Positions 24,574 to 32,347 of a stretch of 64,000 bases of DNA are shown piece by piece. The notes beneath the pieces were generated by a model. The model was not told the origin of the DNA. It worked only from the letters and a program-made list of their open reading frames with translations, and did not search any database. Every line of letters starts with the position of its first letter. Positions within the stretch are counted from its first letter, which is position 1. Location: the NCBI RefSeq assembly GCF_000212855.1, contig NZ_GL890993.1:1279025-1343024 (forward strand), given 5' to 3'. The stretch comes from Streptococcus sanguinis SK355 (GTDB lineage Bacteria > Bacillota > Bacilli > Lactobacillales > Streptococcaceae). A program made the position numbers and the translations under genes.

Positions 24574-24961
24574 ATGAAGAAATTTTTTGTCATTTTTCTG
24601 AGTATCATCACGATTAGTTCATCTATGCTTCTAGGAAGCTGCAGCTTGCTAAATAATCGGTCAGAAAAAGAAGAAATGATTCAGATTGCGGAGGGGAAGA
24701 AAGCGCAGAAAGCAATAGAAGAATTACTAAGACAGGAAGATTCTAAAGCATTGACTGAGGAGGGGATTATAAAAGAATATTCAATTAACAAAGATAAATT
24801 AGAGTATAATCCTATGGGGGGGGGTAATCGTTGAACTTATAATCAATGGTGATCCAGAATTAACTATTAAAACAACATTGATGGAAGAATATGAAAGGAA
24901 ATTAGAGCATACAGGTTATGTAATATCTGGTGAGCTTGCAAAGAAGTTGAGGGGAGAATGA
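24574..24961 (+). pseudogene. DUF1310-like lipoprotein, copy 8, frameshifted at a G9 tract
   Basis: From ATG 24574 it reads a normal lipoprotein (lipobox LLGSC, EDSKALTEEGIIKEYSINK, NPMGG) up to nine consecutive G at 24816-24824, then shifts to a stop at 24832-24834. Continuing in the other frame gives VELIINGDPELTIKTTLMEE through ISGELAKKLRGE, fully intact. Copy 7 has GGGCGGCTT here, so the region is one base longer in copy 8. A mononucleotide tract of this length is prone to slippage, so the gene may switch on and off. Confidence 0.78.
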
Positions 24962-24962
24962 C

Positions 24963-25031
24963 ATGACATATGATAAAGCATTTTATATTTATGAATCTCC
25001 GATGATTCCGCTTTCATGTTCTCGATAAAAA
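24963..25031 (+). pseudogene. Toxin start relic 6
   Basis: Same MTYDKAFYIYES start as relic 5, one base after the copy 8 stop. The near-identity of the 3' ends and spacers of copies 7 and 8 shows a recent duplication of this cassette. Confidence 0.4.
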
Positions 25032-25128
25032 TAGTATAATAATCAATGTAAAACATTAATCTAAATCTAGTTTCCCATTTTTGCTAAGGCTCCAGCTTTA
25101 GCAAAGATGAGAAGTGAAAGGAGCTATC

Positions 25129-25512
25129 ATGAAGAAAATAGTTATTATTTTTCTGAGTATTGTAACACTCAGTTCAGGCATGATTCTAGGAGGTTGTGGT
25201 ATGTTAAACAGTCGGTCAGAAAAAGAAGAAATTCTTCAGATTTCAGAAAGTAAAAAGATGAAGAAAGCCTTGAAAATTCTTCTTAGGGAATTGGATCCCA
25301 AAGCTTTGACACCAGAAGGAAAGATTAAAACCTATGAAATTAAAAAGGAAATGTTAGAATATAATCCTATGGGAGGATTAAATGTATACATAACAATTAA
25401 CGGGGACGAAAAACTATATATTAACATGACTGTTCAGGAAGAAGAAGCAGGTAATTATGAAGTAGTCAGTTATGGCGTTTCCCAGGAATTAAGTCAGTTA
25501 ATTGGAGAATAA
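25129..25512 (+). CDS. DUF1310-like lipoprotein, copy 9, cognate neighbour of the toxin
   Basis: 127 aa. Signal peptide and lipobox ILGGC, mature start GMLNSRSEKEEILQISESKK, core LDPKALTPEGKIKTYEIKKE and NPMGGLNVYITINGDEK, ending SQELSQLIGE. The stop codon is one base before the ATG of the lipase-like gene, so the two must be translated together. This makes copy 9 the best candidate for cognate immunity protein, comparable in role to the lipoprotein TilA that protects S. aureus from TslA. Ribosome site GAAAGGAG. Confidence 0.87.
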   Translation: MKKIVIIFLSIVTLSSGMILGGCGMLNSRSEKEEILQISESKKMKKALKILLRELDPKALTPEGKIKTYEIKKEMLEYNPMGGLNVYITINGDEKLYINMTVQEEEAGNYEVVSYGVSQELSQLIGE

Positions 25513-25513
25513 T

Positions 25514-27103
25514 ATGGCTAATAATAAGAACTACACAGATCAACAAAATGTTGAGGCTGCTATGGTGGAATATAGACCTTTAAAAGTAGGAGAAAACCAC
25601 TCAATTAAAGGCGAAAATGGATATATCGGTAATGTCTCCCAAATTTACGACAATGTAAACGGCCATGAAGAACAAGTATTTGTATTTACAAATAATGGTA
25701 AAGGCCCTGAGCAATCTCCAGTTCCCTACTCAGCTTCGGATGCTGAGCGTGCTCAGGTGCAGGATGTGACAGTCATGATGCAGGGCTCTCAGACCAAGAC
25801 GCACACTCCTAAGTTAATCCACGATACTGTTACGGATTGGCTGCCTACAGACTTTGTGACGGCATCTCACCGTCTGGGACCTGTAGGTGCAGTAGAATAT
25901 GCTACCCCTTTTGTTTATCGTCATTCAAAAAATATTATTACTCAAAAAAGCCGAGAAGAACTAGATAAGGCAGATCGAGACGTAAGTAATAAGATAGGAA
26001 ATGTAGTCGGAATCTTTAATAAAGATGCTGGTCAAGCTGTGAAGCAGAGCCTTAATTCTCTCAATAAAAATCCCTTTAATGAGCTGAGGAAGAATGTTAT
26101 ATCAAATCTTGCAGGTGTTTCTGGCGGAACTTTCACGACAGGAATTGCTGCACCGAATATTTTGGTAGCTGCTAGTTATCTCAAAAAGACACAAGAGTTT
26201 CCTCCGGCTCAGTTTAAGGATGCGGCTAAGCATCTTAAGGAAACCATTCGTAAGTACCCTAATGCCAAGATTGATCTTTACGGACACTCTTTGGGTTCTA
26301 TGGATATCCAGTATGCTCTATCCACCCTGACAGAGGAGGAGATGCGCCATATTGGCACAGTCCATATCTACAATGGCCCTAATATCTATCCTCTCTTGCC
26401 CAAGGAACAGCAGGCACGACTGGATAGCGCTAAGTATAAGATTTTTAATCATATCGACCATAAGGATATCGTCAGCTTAGGCTACAGCTTATCTGGCAGT
26501 GAAAATGCTGCTGGTATTGTACGCCATATTGCGACTGTCGAAAAAGAAATCGGCGATCAGCATATGATGGAGGGCTATATCTACGATAAAAATAAAAATT
26601 TTGTGCTTATGGATGGGACGGGTAAGACGACTATCAAGGATACCATCAAAGCAAATATGATTCCTTACCAGAATATGAAGAAGTATCTGTCTAAGGGGGG
26701 ATTTAGCAGTAATGAAAAGATTTATCTGGATAGTTTTCAAGCCCAGGCAACTGTTCAAAATTTAGTAAATGTAACCAAACTAGGCTATGACACGTTGCAG
26801 CAGGCTAGAGATCAGGTTGTTAGCGAAGCGGAAAAGCTAGCAGAGCAGTTGGGAAAGGTTCCTCAGGGCTTCAGTCTTAGTCCAGATGAGGTGACTGCAG
26901 CCTATCAGGCTGGAGGTGCAGATTATCAATCATTGGTCGGATCTTTACAAGAGCACTTTGAAAGTCGATTGTCTAAATTTCAGATGCTTCTAACTATCTT
27001 TGAAGTTTTGCAAGGTCAGATTGAAGCTGGAATTGAGCAGCTGCTGGCTAAAGATCAGACATTAGCAGGAGATTTTGAGCAATGGAACCAAATCAATCAA
27101 TGA
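25514..27103 (+). CDS. Lipase-domain protein, TslA-like type VII secreted toxin candidate
   Basis: 529 aa, no signal peptide. Residues 1-60 form a small module (YTDQQNVEAAMVEY, VSQIYDNVNGHEEQ). The alpha/beta hydrolase domain spans about 84-375: oxyanion strand VTVMMQGSQ (86-93), nucleophile elbow GHSLG (257-261, Ser259), an Asp in HIDHKD (315 or 318) and His350 in DQHMMEGY. Residues about 400-529 are helical and rich in Gln/Glu, ending DFEQWNQINQ. An N-terminal lipase with a helical C-terminus, followed by two small helical proteins, is the reverse arrangement described for S. aureus TslA, a phospholipase secreted by the type VIIb system. The start ATG 25514 follows GGAGA; an upstream TTG overlaps copy 9. 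Homology is inferred from layout and motifs, not from a search. Confidence 0.72.
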   Translation: MANNKNYTDQQNVEAAMVEYRPLKVGENHSIKGENGYIGNVSQIYDNVNGHEEQVFVFTNNGKGPEQSPVPYSASDAERAQVQDVTVMMQGSQTKTHTPKLIHDTVTDWLPTDFVTASHRLGPVGAVEYATPFVYRHSKNIITQKSREELDKADRDVSNKIGNVVGIFNKDAGQAVKQSLNSLNKNPFNELRKNVISNLAGVSGGTFTTGIAAPNILVAASYLKKTQEFPPAQFKDAAKHLKETIRKYPNAKIDLYGHSLGSMDIQYALSTLTEEEMRHIGTVHIYNGPNIYPLLPKEQQARLDSAKYKIFNHIDHKDIVSLGYSLSGSENAAGIVRHIATVEKEIGDQHMMEGYIYDKNKNFVLMDGTGKTTIKDTIKANMIPYQNMKKYLSKGGFSSNEKIYLDSFQAQATVQNLVNVTKLGYDTLQQARDQVVSEAEKLAEQLGKVPQGFSLSPDEVTAAYQAGGADYQSLVGSLQEHFESRLSKFQMLLTIFEVLQGQIEAGIEQLLAKDQTLAGDFEQWNQINQ

Positions 27104-27474
27104 AGCAGGATATAGCTAAAAAAGAAAAAGAGTTGGAGGAGCTTTACTCAGAACTTCAGCGGGAACGCTTGAAGATTGATAAAGAACGAGATGTCATCCT
27201 ATCTAAGAAAAAAGCTTTTTCCGACATGCTACAAGAAGAGTATGAAATGGCGACTGCTATTTTGCGGAAACAAGAAAGGGACACTAGTATCGAATGGCAG
27301 GCTCTAAATCAGTATATAGAATCCTATGATATATTGGCGGAAGAGGCTAGCAGCGAGGAACTGAAAAATCTTGATCTAAAAGATGAGAAAGTTTTGGAAA
27401 CATTCTCTAAGCAGAGACGCCGTTTAGAATGGGAAATTGAAGATAGCTATTCTCATCTTCGTGATTCTAAATAA
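27082..27474 (+). CDS. Small coiled-coil protein, TlaA-like type VII partner candidate
   Basis: 130 aa, almost entirely helical and charged (KEKELEELYSELQRERLKID, then a second helix from QEEYEMATAILRKQ). No signal peptide or membrane segment. It starts inside the lipase gene with an AGGAG site before ATG 27082. A second ATG at 27100 overlaps the lipase stop as ATGA. Both imply translational coupling. Position and helical hairpin character match the small partner proteins that pair with the helical targeting region of type VIIb substrates. I do not recognise a named domain with certainty. Confidence 0.6.
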   Translation: MEPNQSMKQDIAKKEKELEELYSELQRERLKIDKERDVILSKKKAFSDMLQEEYEMATAILRKQERDTSIEWQALNQYIESYDILAEEASSEELKNLDLKDEKVLETFSKQRRRLEWEIEDSYSHLRDSK

Positions 27475-27509
27475 ATCTGCTGTTTAGAGTAGAGGAAAGG
27501 AAAAAGTCT

Positions 27510-27818
27510 ATGTTTATATCAGAAATAGCTTCAACACCAGTAAAAAGTTACTTTTCACCATCTAAAACATCTGATTTGGCAGAAATTAGAAAAGCAATAG
27601 AAAAGCAAATTATAACGAATGTTCTAGCTCCTCTTTTGTTAGCTCAAAAAAGCAGTCTTCAAAGCAATTATGATACTCTTTTTACCGATGTCGCAAAGAC
27701 TGTTCAGGAGAGCGTGAAAGTAGCTGCAGATCAGATAGATAGCTCGATGAAAGGGCAATTTTCTAAAAAAGTTGTAAGCGTTATAGACAACAGCAGTACG
27801 AAATTTGAAGAAATTTAG
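27510..27818 (+). CDS. Small helical protein, TlaB-like type VII partner candidate
   Basis: 102 aa. Predicted two long helices (DLAEIRKAIEKQIITNVLAPL and LQSNYDTLFTDVAKTVQESVK) with a loop between, a WXG100-like length without a WXG motif. No signal peptide. It lies 35 bases after the coiled-coil gene with a GAGGAAAGGA ribosome site, and a terminator follows, so it is the last gene of the toxin operon. The role as second targeting partner is by analogy with the TslA-TlaA-TlaB complex. Confidence 0.55.
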   Translation: MFISEIASTPVKSYFSPSKTSDLAEIRKAIEKQIITNVLAPLLLAQKSSLQSNYDTLFTDVAKTVQESVKVAADQIDSSMKGQFSKKVVSVIDNSSTKFEEI

Positions 27819-27823
27819 CAATG

Positions 27824-27879
27824 AACTCTTTGGAATCTAATTTTTGTTTGGTCAGGAATTAGAATCAAAGAGTTTTTTT
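27824..27879 (+). terminator. Terminator of the toxin operon
   Basis: Outer stem AACTCTTTG / CAAAGAGTT with an inner AATCTAATT / AATTAGA stem, then seven T. It closes the inserted locus just before the pepF promoter region. Confidence 0.8.
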
Positions 27880-27979
27880 AAAACTAAGTCAGTCTGCATA
27901 GCTACTAAGAGATTTTGGTACTTGAGTTTTATAAAAAGTGGAATTTTGTGATAGAATAGGGGAGTCGGAGGATTTTTTT

Positions 27980-29782
27980 ATGGCAAAACAAAGAAATGAA
28001 ATTGAAGAAAAATATACTTGGGATTTGAGCACCATTTTCCCAACAGATGAAGCCTTTGAAGTTGAGCTGGCGCAGGTTTCAGAAGAAGTGAAGAAAGCAG
28101 CTAGTCTGGCTGGACATTTGCTAGATTCAGCAGACAGTCTTTTGACAACGACAGAAATCCAGTTAGACTTGATGCGTCGTATTGAAAAGCTTTATTCTTA
28201 TGCTCACATGAAGAATGACCAGGATACACGTGTGGCCAAGTACCAAGAGTATCAGGCTAAAGGCATGACTCTTTACAGTGATTTTGGTCAAAGCTTTGCC
28301 TTCTACGAGCCCGAATTTATGGCGATTACAGAAGAACAATACCAAGCTTTCTTAGCTGAGCAGCCAGCCCTGCAGCTGTATCAGCATTATTTTGACAAGC
28401 TTTTGAAAAAGAAAGCTCACATCCTGACACAGCGTGAAGAAGAACTATTGGCTGGTGCTGGTGAAATCTTTGGGGCAGCGGGCGAAACCTTTGCTATCTT
28501 GGATAATGCAGATATTGTCTTTCCGATGGTGCATGATGAAGATGGAAATGAAGTTCAGCTCAGCCACGGTAACTATATTACTTTGGTCGAGTCTAAAAAT
28601 CGAGAAGTCCGTAAGGAAGCTTACGAGACTCTCTACAGCGTATACGAGCAGTATCAGCATACCTACGCTAAGACTCTGCAGACCAATGTCAAGGTCCACA
28701 ACTACAATGCGAAAGTCCGCAAGTTTTCATCTGCCCGTGAAGCGTCTTTATCAGCGGACTTTATTCCAGAAAGTGTCTATGACAGCTTAGTTTCAGCTGT
28801 CAATAAGCATTTGCCTCTTTTGCAGCGTTATATTGCTTTACGAGCGAAGATTTTAGGCATTTCTGACTTGAAGATGTATGATATGTACACACCTTTGTCA
28901 GAGACAGACTACAAGTTCACTTATGAGGAAGCCTTGGCTAAGTCTGAGGAAGTTCTGGCTATTCTGGGTGAGGATTATTTGAGCCGAGTCAAGACAGCTT
29001 TTTCAGAGCGTTGGATTGATGTTCATGAAAATCAAGGCAAGCGATCAGGGGCATATTCAGGCGGTTCTTACGATACCAATGCCTTTATGTTGCTCAACTG
29101 GCAGGACACGCTGGATAATCTCTTTACCTTAGTGCACGAGACGGGTCACAGTATGCACTCCAGCTATACTCGTGAGACCCAGCCTTATGTCTATGGAGAC
29201 TATTCTATCTTCCTAGCTGAGATTGCTTCGACGACCAATGAAAATATCTTGACAGAAAAGCTCTTGGAAGAAGTAGAAGACGACGCTACCCGCTTTGCTA
29301 TCCTCAATCACTTCTTGGATGGCTTCCGAGGTACAGTCTTCCGTCAAACCCAGTTTGCTGAGTTTGAGCATGCTATCCACAAGGCTGACCAAGAAGGTCA
29401 AGTTTTGACCAGTGAGTTTCTCAATGAGCTCTATGCTGATTTAAACGAGAAATACTATGGATTGAAAAAAGAAGACAATCCGCAGATTCAGTACGAATGG
29501 GCTCGGATTCCTCATTTCTACTACGATTACTATGTTTTCCAATATTCGACAGGATTTTCAGCTGCTTCTGCCTTGGCCGAAAAGATTGTCCATGGTAGTC
29601 AGGAAGACAAGGACAAGTATTTGGACTATCTGAAAGCTGGGAACTCTGACTATCCACTCAATGTCATCAAAAAAGCAGGTGTGGATATGGAAAAAGAAGA
29701 CTACCTAAATGCTGCTTTTGCTGTCTTTGAGCGTCGTCTGGATGAATTTGAAGCCTTGGTAGAAAAGTTGGGACTGGCATAA
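27980..29782 (+). CDS. pepF: Oligoendopeptidase F
   Basis: 600 aa, M3 metallopeptidase. Zinc motif HETGH near residue 386 (in [14 protein letters not shown]), with the downstream glutamate in [11 protein letters not shown]. Cytoplasmic, cleaves peptides of roughly 7-17 residues and helps recycle peptides taken up by Opp. The ATG at 27980 is preferred because GTCGGAGGA precedes it; an in-frame ATG at 27938 lies before the -10 box (TGATAGAAT, 27949-27957). The methyltransferase gene starts one base after the stop. The pepF-methyltransferase-prsA order is conserved in streptococci. Confidence 0.95.
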   Translation: MAKQRNEIEEKYTWDLSTIFPTDEAFEVELAQVSEEVKKAASLAGHLLDSADSLLTTTEIQLDLMRRIEKLYSYAHMKNDQDTRVAKYQEYQAKGMTLYSDFGQSFAFYEPEFMAITEEQYQAFLAEQPALQLYQHYFDKLLKKKAHILTQREEELLAGAGEIFGAAGETFAILDNADIVFPMVHDEDGNEVQLSHGNYITLVESKNREVRKEAYETLYSVYEQYQHTYAKTLQTNVKVHNYNAKVRKFSSAREASLSADFIPESVYDSLVSAVNKHLPLLQRYIALRAKILGISDLKMYDMYTPLSETDYKFTYEEALAKSEEVLAILGEDYLSRVKTAFSERWIDVHENQGKRSGAYSGGSYDTNAFMLLNWQDTLDNLFTLVHETGHSMHSSYTRETQPYVYGDYSIFLAEIASTTNENILTEKLLEEVEDDATRFAILNHFLDGFRGTVFRQTQFAEFEHAIHKADQEGQVLTSEFLNELYADLNEKYYGLKKEDNPQIQYEWARIPHFYYDYYVFQYSTGFSAASALAEKIVHGSQEDKDKYLDYLKAGNSDYPLNVIKKAGVDMEKEDYLNAAFAVFERRLDEFEALVEKLGLA

Positions 29783-29783
29783 A

Positions 29784-30467
29784 ATGGTCGAGACTTATAA
29801 TCAAAACTCTAATCCCAATATGCGCCGGCCAGTGGTCAAAGAAGAAATTGTAGACTTTATGAGACAGCGTCTCCAGCCAGTTACTGGTGGACTCAAGGCT
29901 CTGGAAGATTTTGCCAAAGCTGAAAATGTACCTGTGATTCCCCATGAGACAGTGGCATATTTCCGCTTGCTTCTTGAAAGTCTGCAGCCAGAGAAGATTT
30001 TAGAAATCGGTACTGCTATTGGCTTTTCTGCCCTTTTGATGGCGGAACATGCGCCTCAGGCTCAGATTACGACTATTGATCGCAATCCAGAGATGATTGA
30101 GCTGGCCAAGGCTAATTTTGCTAAGTATGACAGCCGTCAGCAAATCACCTTGCTGGAAGGCGATGCAATGGATCTGCTTGAGACATTAGAGGATTCCTAC
30201 GACCTGGTCTTTATGGACTCTGCCAAGTCCAAGTATGTAGTCTTTCTGCCTCAGGTCCTCAAGCGCCTCAATCCTGGTAGTCTGGTTCTCATTGATGATG
30301 TCTTTCAAGGTGGCGATGTTGCCAAGCCTTTTGAGGAAATTAAGCGTGGCCAGCGAGCTATTTACCGAGGACTGCACAGCCTGTTTGACGCAACATTGGA
30401 CAATCCAGATTTGACTGCGAGTCTGCTTCCCTTGGGAGATGGTCTGCTTATGATTAGAAAAAAATGA
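29784..30467 (+). CDS. Class I SAM-dependent O-methyltransferase (TrmR/YrrM-like)
   Basis: 227 aa. Rossmann-type methyltransferase: KILEIGTAIGFSALLMA near residue 72 (SAM-binding glycine loop), ITTIDRNPEM (acidic residue binding ribose), and YDLVFMDSAKSKY (metal/catalytic Asp of methyltransferase family 3). B. subtilis YrrM (TrmR), which methylates 5-hydroxyuridine of tRNA, belongs here. The same role is plausible but not shown by sequence alone. Translationally coupled to pepF (one-base spacing). Confidence 0.82.
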   Translation: MVETYNQNSNPNMRRPVVKEEIVDFMRQRLQPVTGGLKALEDFAKAENVPVIPHETVAYFRLLLESLQPEKILEIGTAIGFSALLMAEHAPQAQITTIDRNPEMIELAKANFAKYDSRQQITLLEGDAMDLLETLEDSYDLVFMDSAKSKYVVFLPQVLKRLNPGSLVLIDDVFQGGDVAKPFEEIKRGQRAIYRGLHSLFDATLDNPDLTASLLPLGDGLLMIRKK

Positions 30468-30580
30468 CATCTCTGATTTTTTCCTAATTTCCAAAAATTT
30501 TTAGTAAAATTTAAGATATCAATTCAAATTTGTGCTACAATAGAAAACGTGAACTTTTAAGAATAAGGAGTCAATATAAA

Positions 30581-31588
30581 ATGAAGAAAAAAATATTTGC
30601 AGGAGCTGTGACACTCTTGTCAGTCGCTGTATTAGCAGCATGTTCTAACTCAGAAGGCAAGGACATCGTGACCATGAAAGGAAACACGATTACTGTCAAT
30701 GAATTCTACGATCAAGTGAAAAACAATGGTGCAGCTCAGCAGGTCTTGCTGCAGATGGCTATCAAAGACATCTTTGAAGAAAAATACGGCAAAGATGTAA
30801 AAGACAAGGATGTTAAGGATGCTTTCGAAAAGTCTAAAACTGCTTACGGTACAGCTTTTGCCCAAGTCTTGGCTCAAAATGGATTGACCGAAGATGCCTA
30901 CAAGGAACAAATCCGTACCAATATGCTGGTAGAGTATGCCGTTAAGAAGGCTGCTGAAAAAGAGCTGACTGACGAAAACTACAAGGCTGCCTTTGAAAAC
31001 TACACGCCAGAAGTAACAGCTCAAATCATCAAGGTTGCCAGCGAAGACAAAGGTAAGGAAGTTCTTGAAAAAGCTAAAGCAGAAGGAGCAGACTTCAGTC
31101 AAATCGCTAAGGAAAACTCTACCGATGCTGCCACTAAGGAAAAAGGCGGAGAAATCAAGTTTGACTCTGGCTCTACTGATGTTCCAGATGCTGTCAAAAA
31201 AGCTGCTTTTGCTTTGGAAGAAAATGGCGTTTCAGACCTTGTGACTGTACCAGATTCACAGTATTCAGCAAGCTACTATATTGTTAAGCTAGTCAAGAAG
31301 TCAGAGAAATCTTCTAACTGGAAAGACTACAAAGATAAGCTGAAAAAGATTATCATTGCGCAAAAAGAAAAAGATACTAGCTTTATCCAAAGTGTTGTAG
31401 CTAAAGAGCTGAAAGATGCCAACATCAAGGTTAAGGACAGTGCTTTCCAATCTGTCTTTGCTCAGTATATTGAAACGACAGGCTCTTCAACTTCTTCATC
31501 AAGTGCTGCCAGCAGCTCAAAGACTTCTGAGTCCAGCTCAGCAGCCGAAAGCAGTTCGGCAGAAGCTTCATCATCAGCCGCAGAATAA
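30581..31588 (+). CDS. prsA: Foldase lipoprotein PrsA (PpmA-like)
   Basis: 335 aa. Lipoprotein signal peptide MKKKIFAGAVTLLSVAVLAAC with the cysteine at residue 21 (shown to the lipobox only). An N-terminal chaperone region precedes a parvulin-type peptidyl-prolyl isomerase domain (about 145-240: AQIIKVASEDKGKEV, FSQIAKENSTDAATK, KGGEIKFDSG). The C-terminal 30 residues are almost only Ser, Ala and Glu. It acts outside the membrane on secreted proteins. ATG 30581 follows AAGGAG. An extended -10 TGCTACAAT lies at 30533-30541. Confidence 0.93.
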   Translation: MKKKIFAGAVTLLSVAVLAACSNSEGKDIVTMKGNTITVNEFYDQVKNNGAAQQVLLQMAIKDIFEEKYGKDVKDKDVKDAFEKSKTAYGTAFAQVLAQNGLTEDAYKEQIRTNMLVEYAVKKAAEKELTDENYKAAFENYTPEVTAQIIKVASEDKGKEVLEKAKAEGADFSQIAKENSTDAATKEKGGEIKFDSGSTDVPDAVKKAAFALEENGVSDLVTVPDSQYSASYYIVKLVKKSEKSSNWKDYKDKLKKIIIAQKEKDTSFIQSVVAKELKDANIKVKDSAFQSVFAQYIETTGSSTSSSSAASSSKTSESSSAAESSSAEASSSAAE

Positions 31589-31590
31589 GG

Positions 31591-31619
31591 TTGACGAAAA
31601 GACAATAAGCAAGTATAAT
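31591..31619 (+). promoter_or_regulatory. Promoter of the T-box / alaS transcript
   Basis: TTGACG (31591-31596), 17-base spacer, TATAAT (31614-31619), starting three bases after the prsA stop. Transcription would begin near 31626, at the 5' edge of the T-box leader. Confidence 0.8.
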
Positions 31620-31625
31620 AAGACT

Positions 31626-31801
31626 GGTGAGAATTGATTTTTCAAGTTCTTAGTTCAGAGAATTGGCGGTGCTGCGAGCCATCTGAGGCGGAGAATCATG
31701 CTACTCATCTAGCAAAATAGAATACGAAATGAGAATGACAAGTTCATTGAATGAAGGTGGTACCGCGGTTTTTCGCCCTTCGGACAAGGAACTTGTCTTT
31801 T
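31626..31801 (+). ncRNA. T-box riboswitch leader, alanine-specific candidate
   Basis: The conserved T-box GGTGGTACCGCG lies at 31756-31767. Stem I features are visible: AGAGAATTGG, then GGTG and GCGAGCC around 31655-31680. A candidate specifier GCT followed by A is at 31700-31702 (alanine), fitting the downstream alaS. A terminator GACAAGTTC (31737-31745) / GAACTTGTC (31789-31797) plus TTTT overlaps the T-box. Uncharged tRNA-Ala would favour the antiterminator. A small LURP-one-like gene stands between the leader and alaS. Confidence 0.88.
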
Positions 31802-31824
31802 ATGTTGACTCTGGAGGTAACATA

Positions 31825-32310
31825 ATGAAAACCTATCTTGTCAAACAGAAATTTCGCTTAGGCGGCGAACGCTTTGATATCAAGGACGATCGAGGAAATG
31901 TGGATTACCAAGTGGAGGGCTCTTTCTTCCAGATTCCTAAGACCTTTACTATCTATGATAGTCAGGGGCAAATCGTCAGTCAGATTACCAAGACCGTTCT
32001 AACCTTCCTGCCCCAGTTTGAAATCAAACTCAGCAGCGGGCATAGCTTTTATATTCGTCAAAAATTCACTATTTTGCGTGATAAGTATAAATTTGATAAT
32101 TTGGGGCTACGGGTTGAAGGGAACATCTGGGATTTAAACTTTCGTCTGCTGGATGACAGCAATCAAGTCGTTGCAGAGATTACCAAGGAGCTCTTCCATC
32201 TAACCTCTACTTATCAGGTTCATATCTATGAAGAGTCTTATTCAGATTTGGTGATTTCCCTCTGTGTCGCTATTGATTATGTCGAAATGCTGGAAAGTTC
32301 GTCATCATAA
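31825..32310 (+). CDS. LURP-one-related (YxjI-like) protein
   Basis: 161 aa of mostly beta strands: MKTYLVKQKFRLGGERFDIKD, FQIPKTFTIYDSQGQIVSQI and YIRQKFTILRDKYKF. This fits the LURP-one/Tubby-like beta-barrel family, whose bacterial members have no firm function. ATG 31825 is chosen for the GGAGGT site; an upstream in-frame ATG at 31729 lies inside the T-box terminator. It sits 37 bases before alaS with no terminator, so alanine-tRNA charging should control both genes. Confidence 0.8.
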   Translation: MKTYLVKQKFRLGGERFDIKDDRGNVDYQVEGSFFQIPKTFTIYDSQGQIVSQITKTVLTFLPQFEIKLSSGHSFYIRQKFTILRDKYKFDNLGLRVEGNIWDLNFRLLDDSNQVVAEITKELFHLTSTYQVHIYEESYSDLVISLCVAIDYVEMLESSSS

Positions 32311-32347
32311 TGCAATTTTTTAGAAAAAATTTAAGGAGAAAAAACAA

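Larger units (their letters stand above)
20116..25512 (+). repeat. Nine-copy tandem array of DUF1310-like lipoprotein cassettes
   Basis: Nine repeats of about 530-720 bases. Each has an AT-rich leader with a TATAAT box, then the conserved block GCTTTAGCAAAGATGAGAA-GAAAGGAG, then a lipoprotein gene of about 130 codons. Seven of the nine are followed by a relic of the toxin gene's 5' end. The leader and the first 45 codons are nearly identical between copies, while the last 60 codons diverge. Copies at 20224, 20938, 21534, 22094, 22626, 23299, 24019 (frameshift), 24574 (frameshift) and 25129. Base composition looks clearly more AT-rich than the flanking coiA and pepF. Confidence 0.9.

Noticed and set aside
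24000..25130. Hairpin TTGCTAA/TTAGCAA in the cassette leaders as a conserved riboswitch
   Set aside because: It forms well only in copies 4, 7 and 9. Other copies break the stem without compensating changes, while the primary sequence around the ribosome site is conserved instead.
20116..25512. Regular tandem repeats that might suggest CRISPR or a satellite
   Set aside because: Units are 530-720 bases and each contains a lipoprotein gene; there is no short repeat/spacer pattern.
27082..27474. Reading the coiled-coil gene as a classical N-terminal LXG toxin
   Set aside because: Only 130 residues, no LXG motif and no C-terminal toxin domain; partner protein is the simpler reading.
20116..27879. 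Prophage or integrative element
   Set aside because: No integrase, no phage structural genes and no attachment-site repeats; the locus contains only the lipoprotein array, the lipase gene and two small genes.
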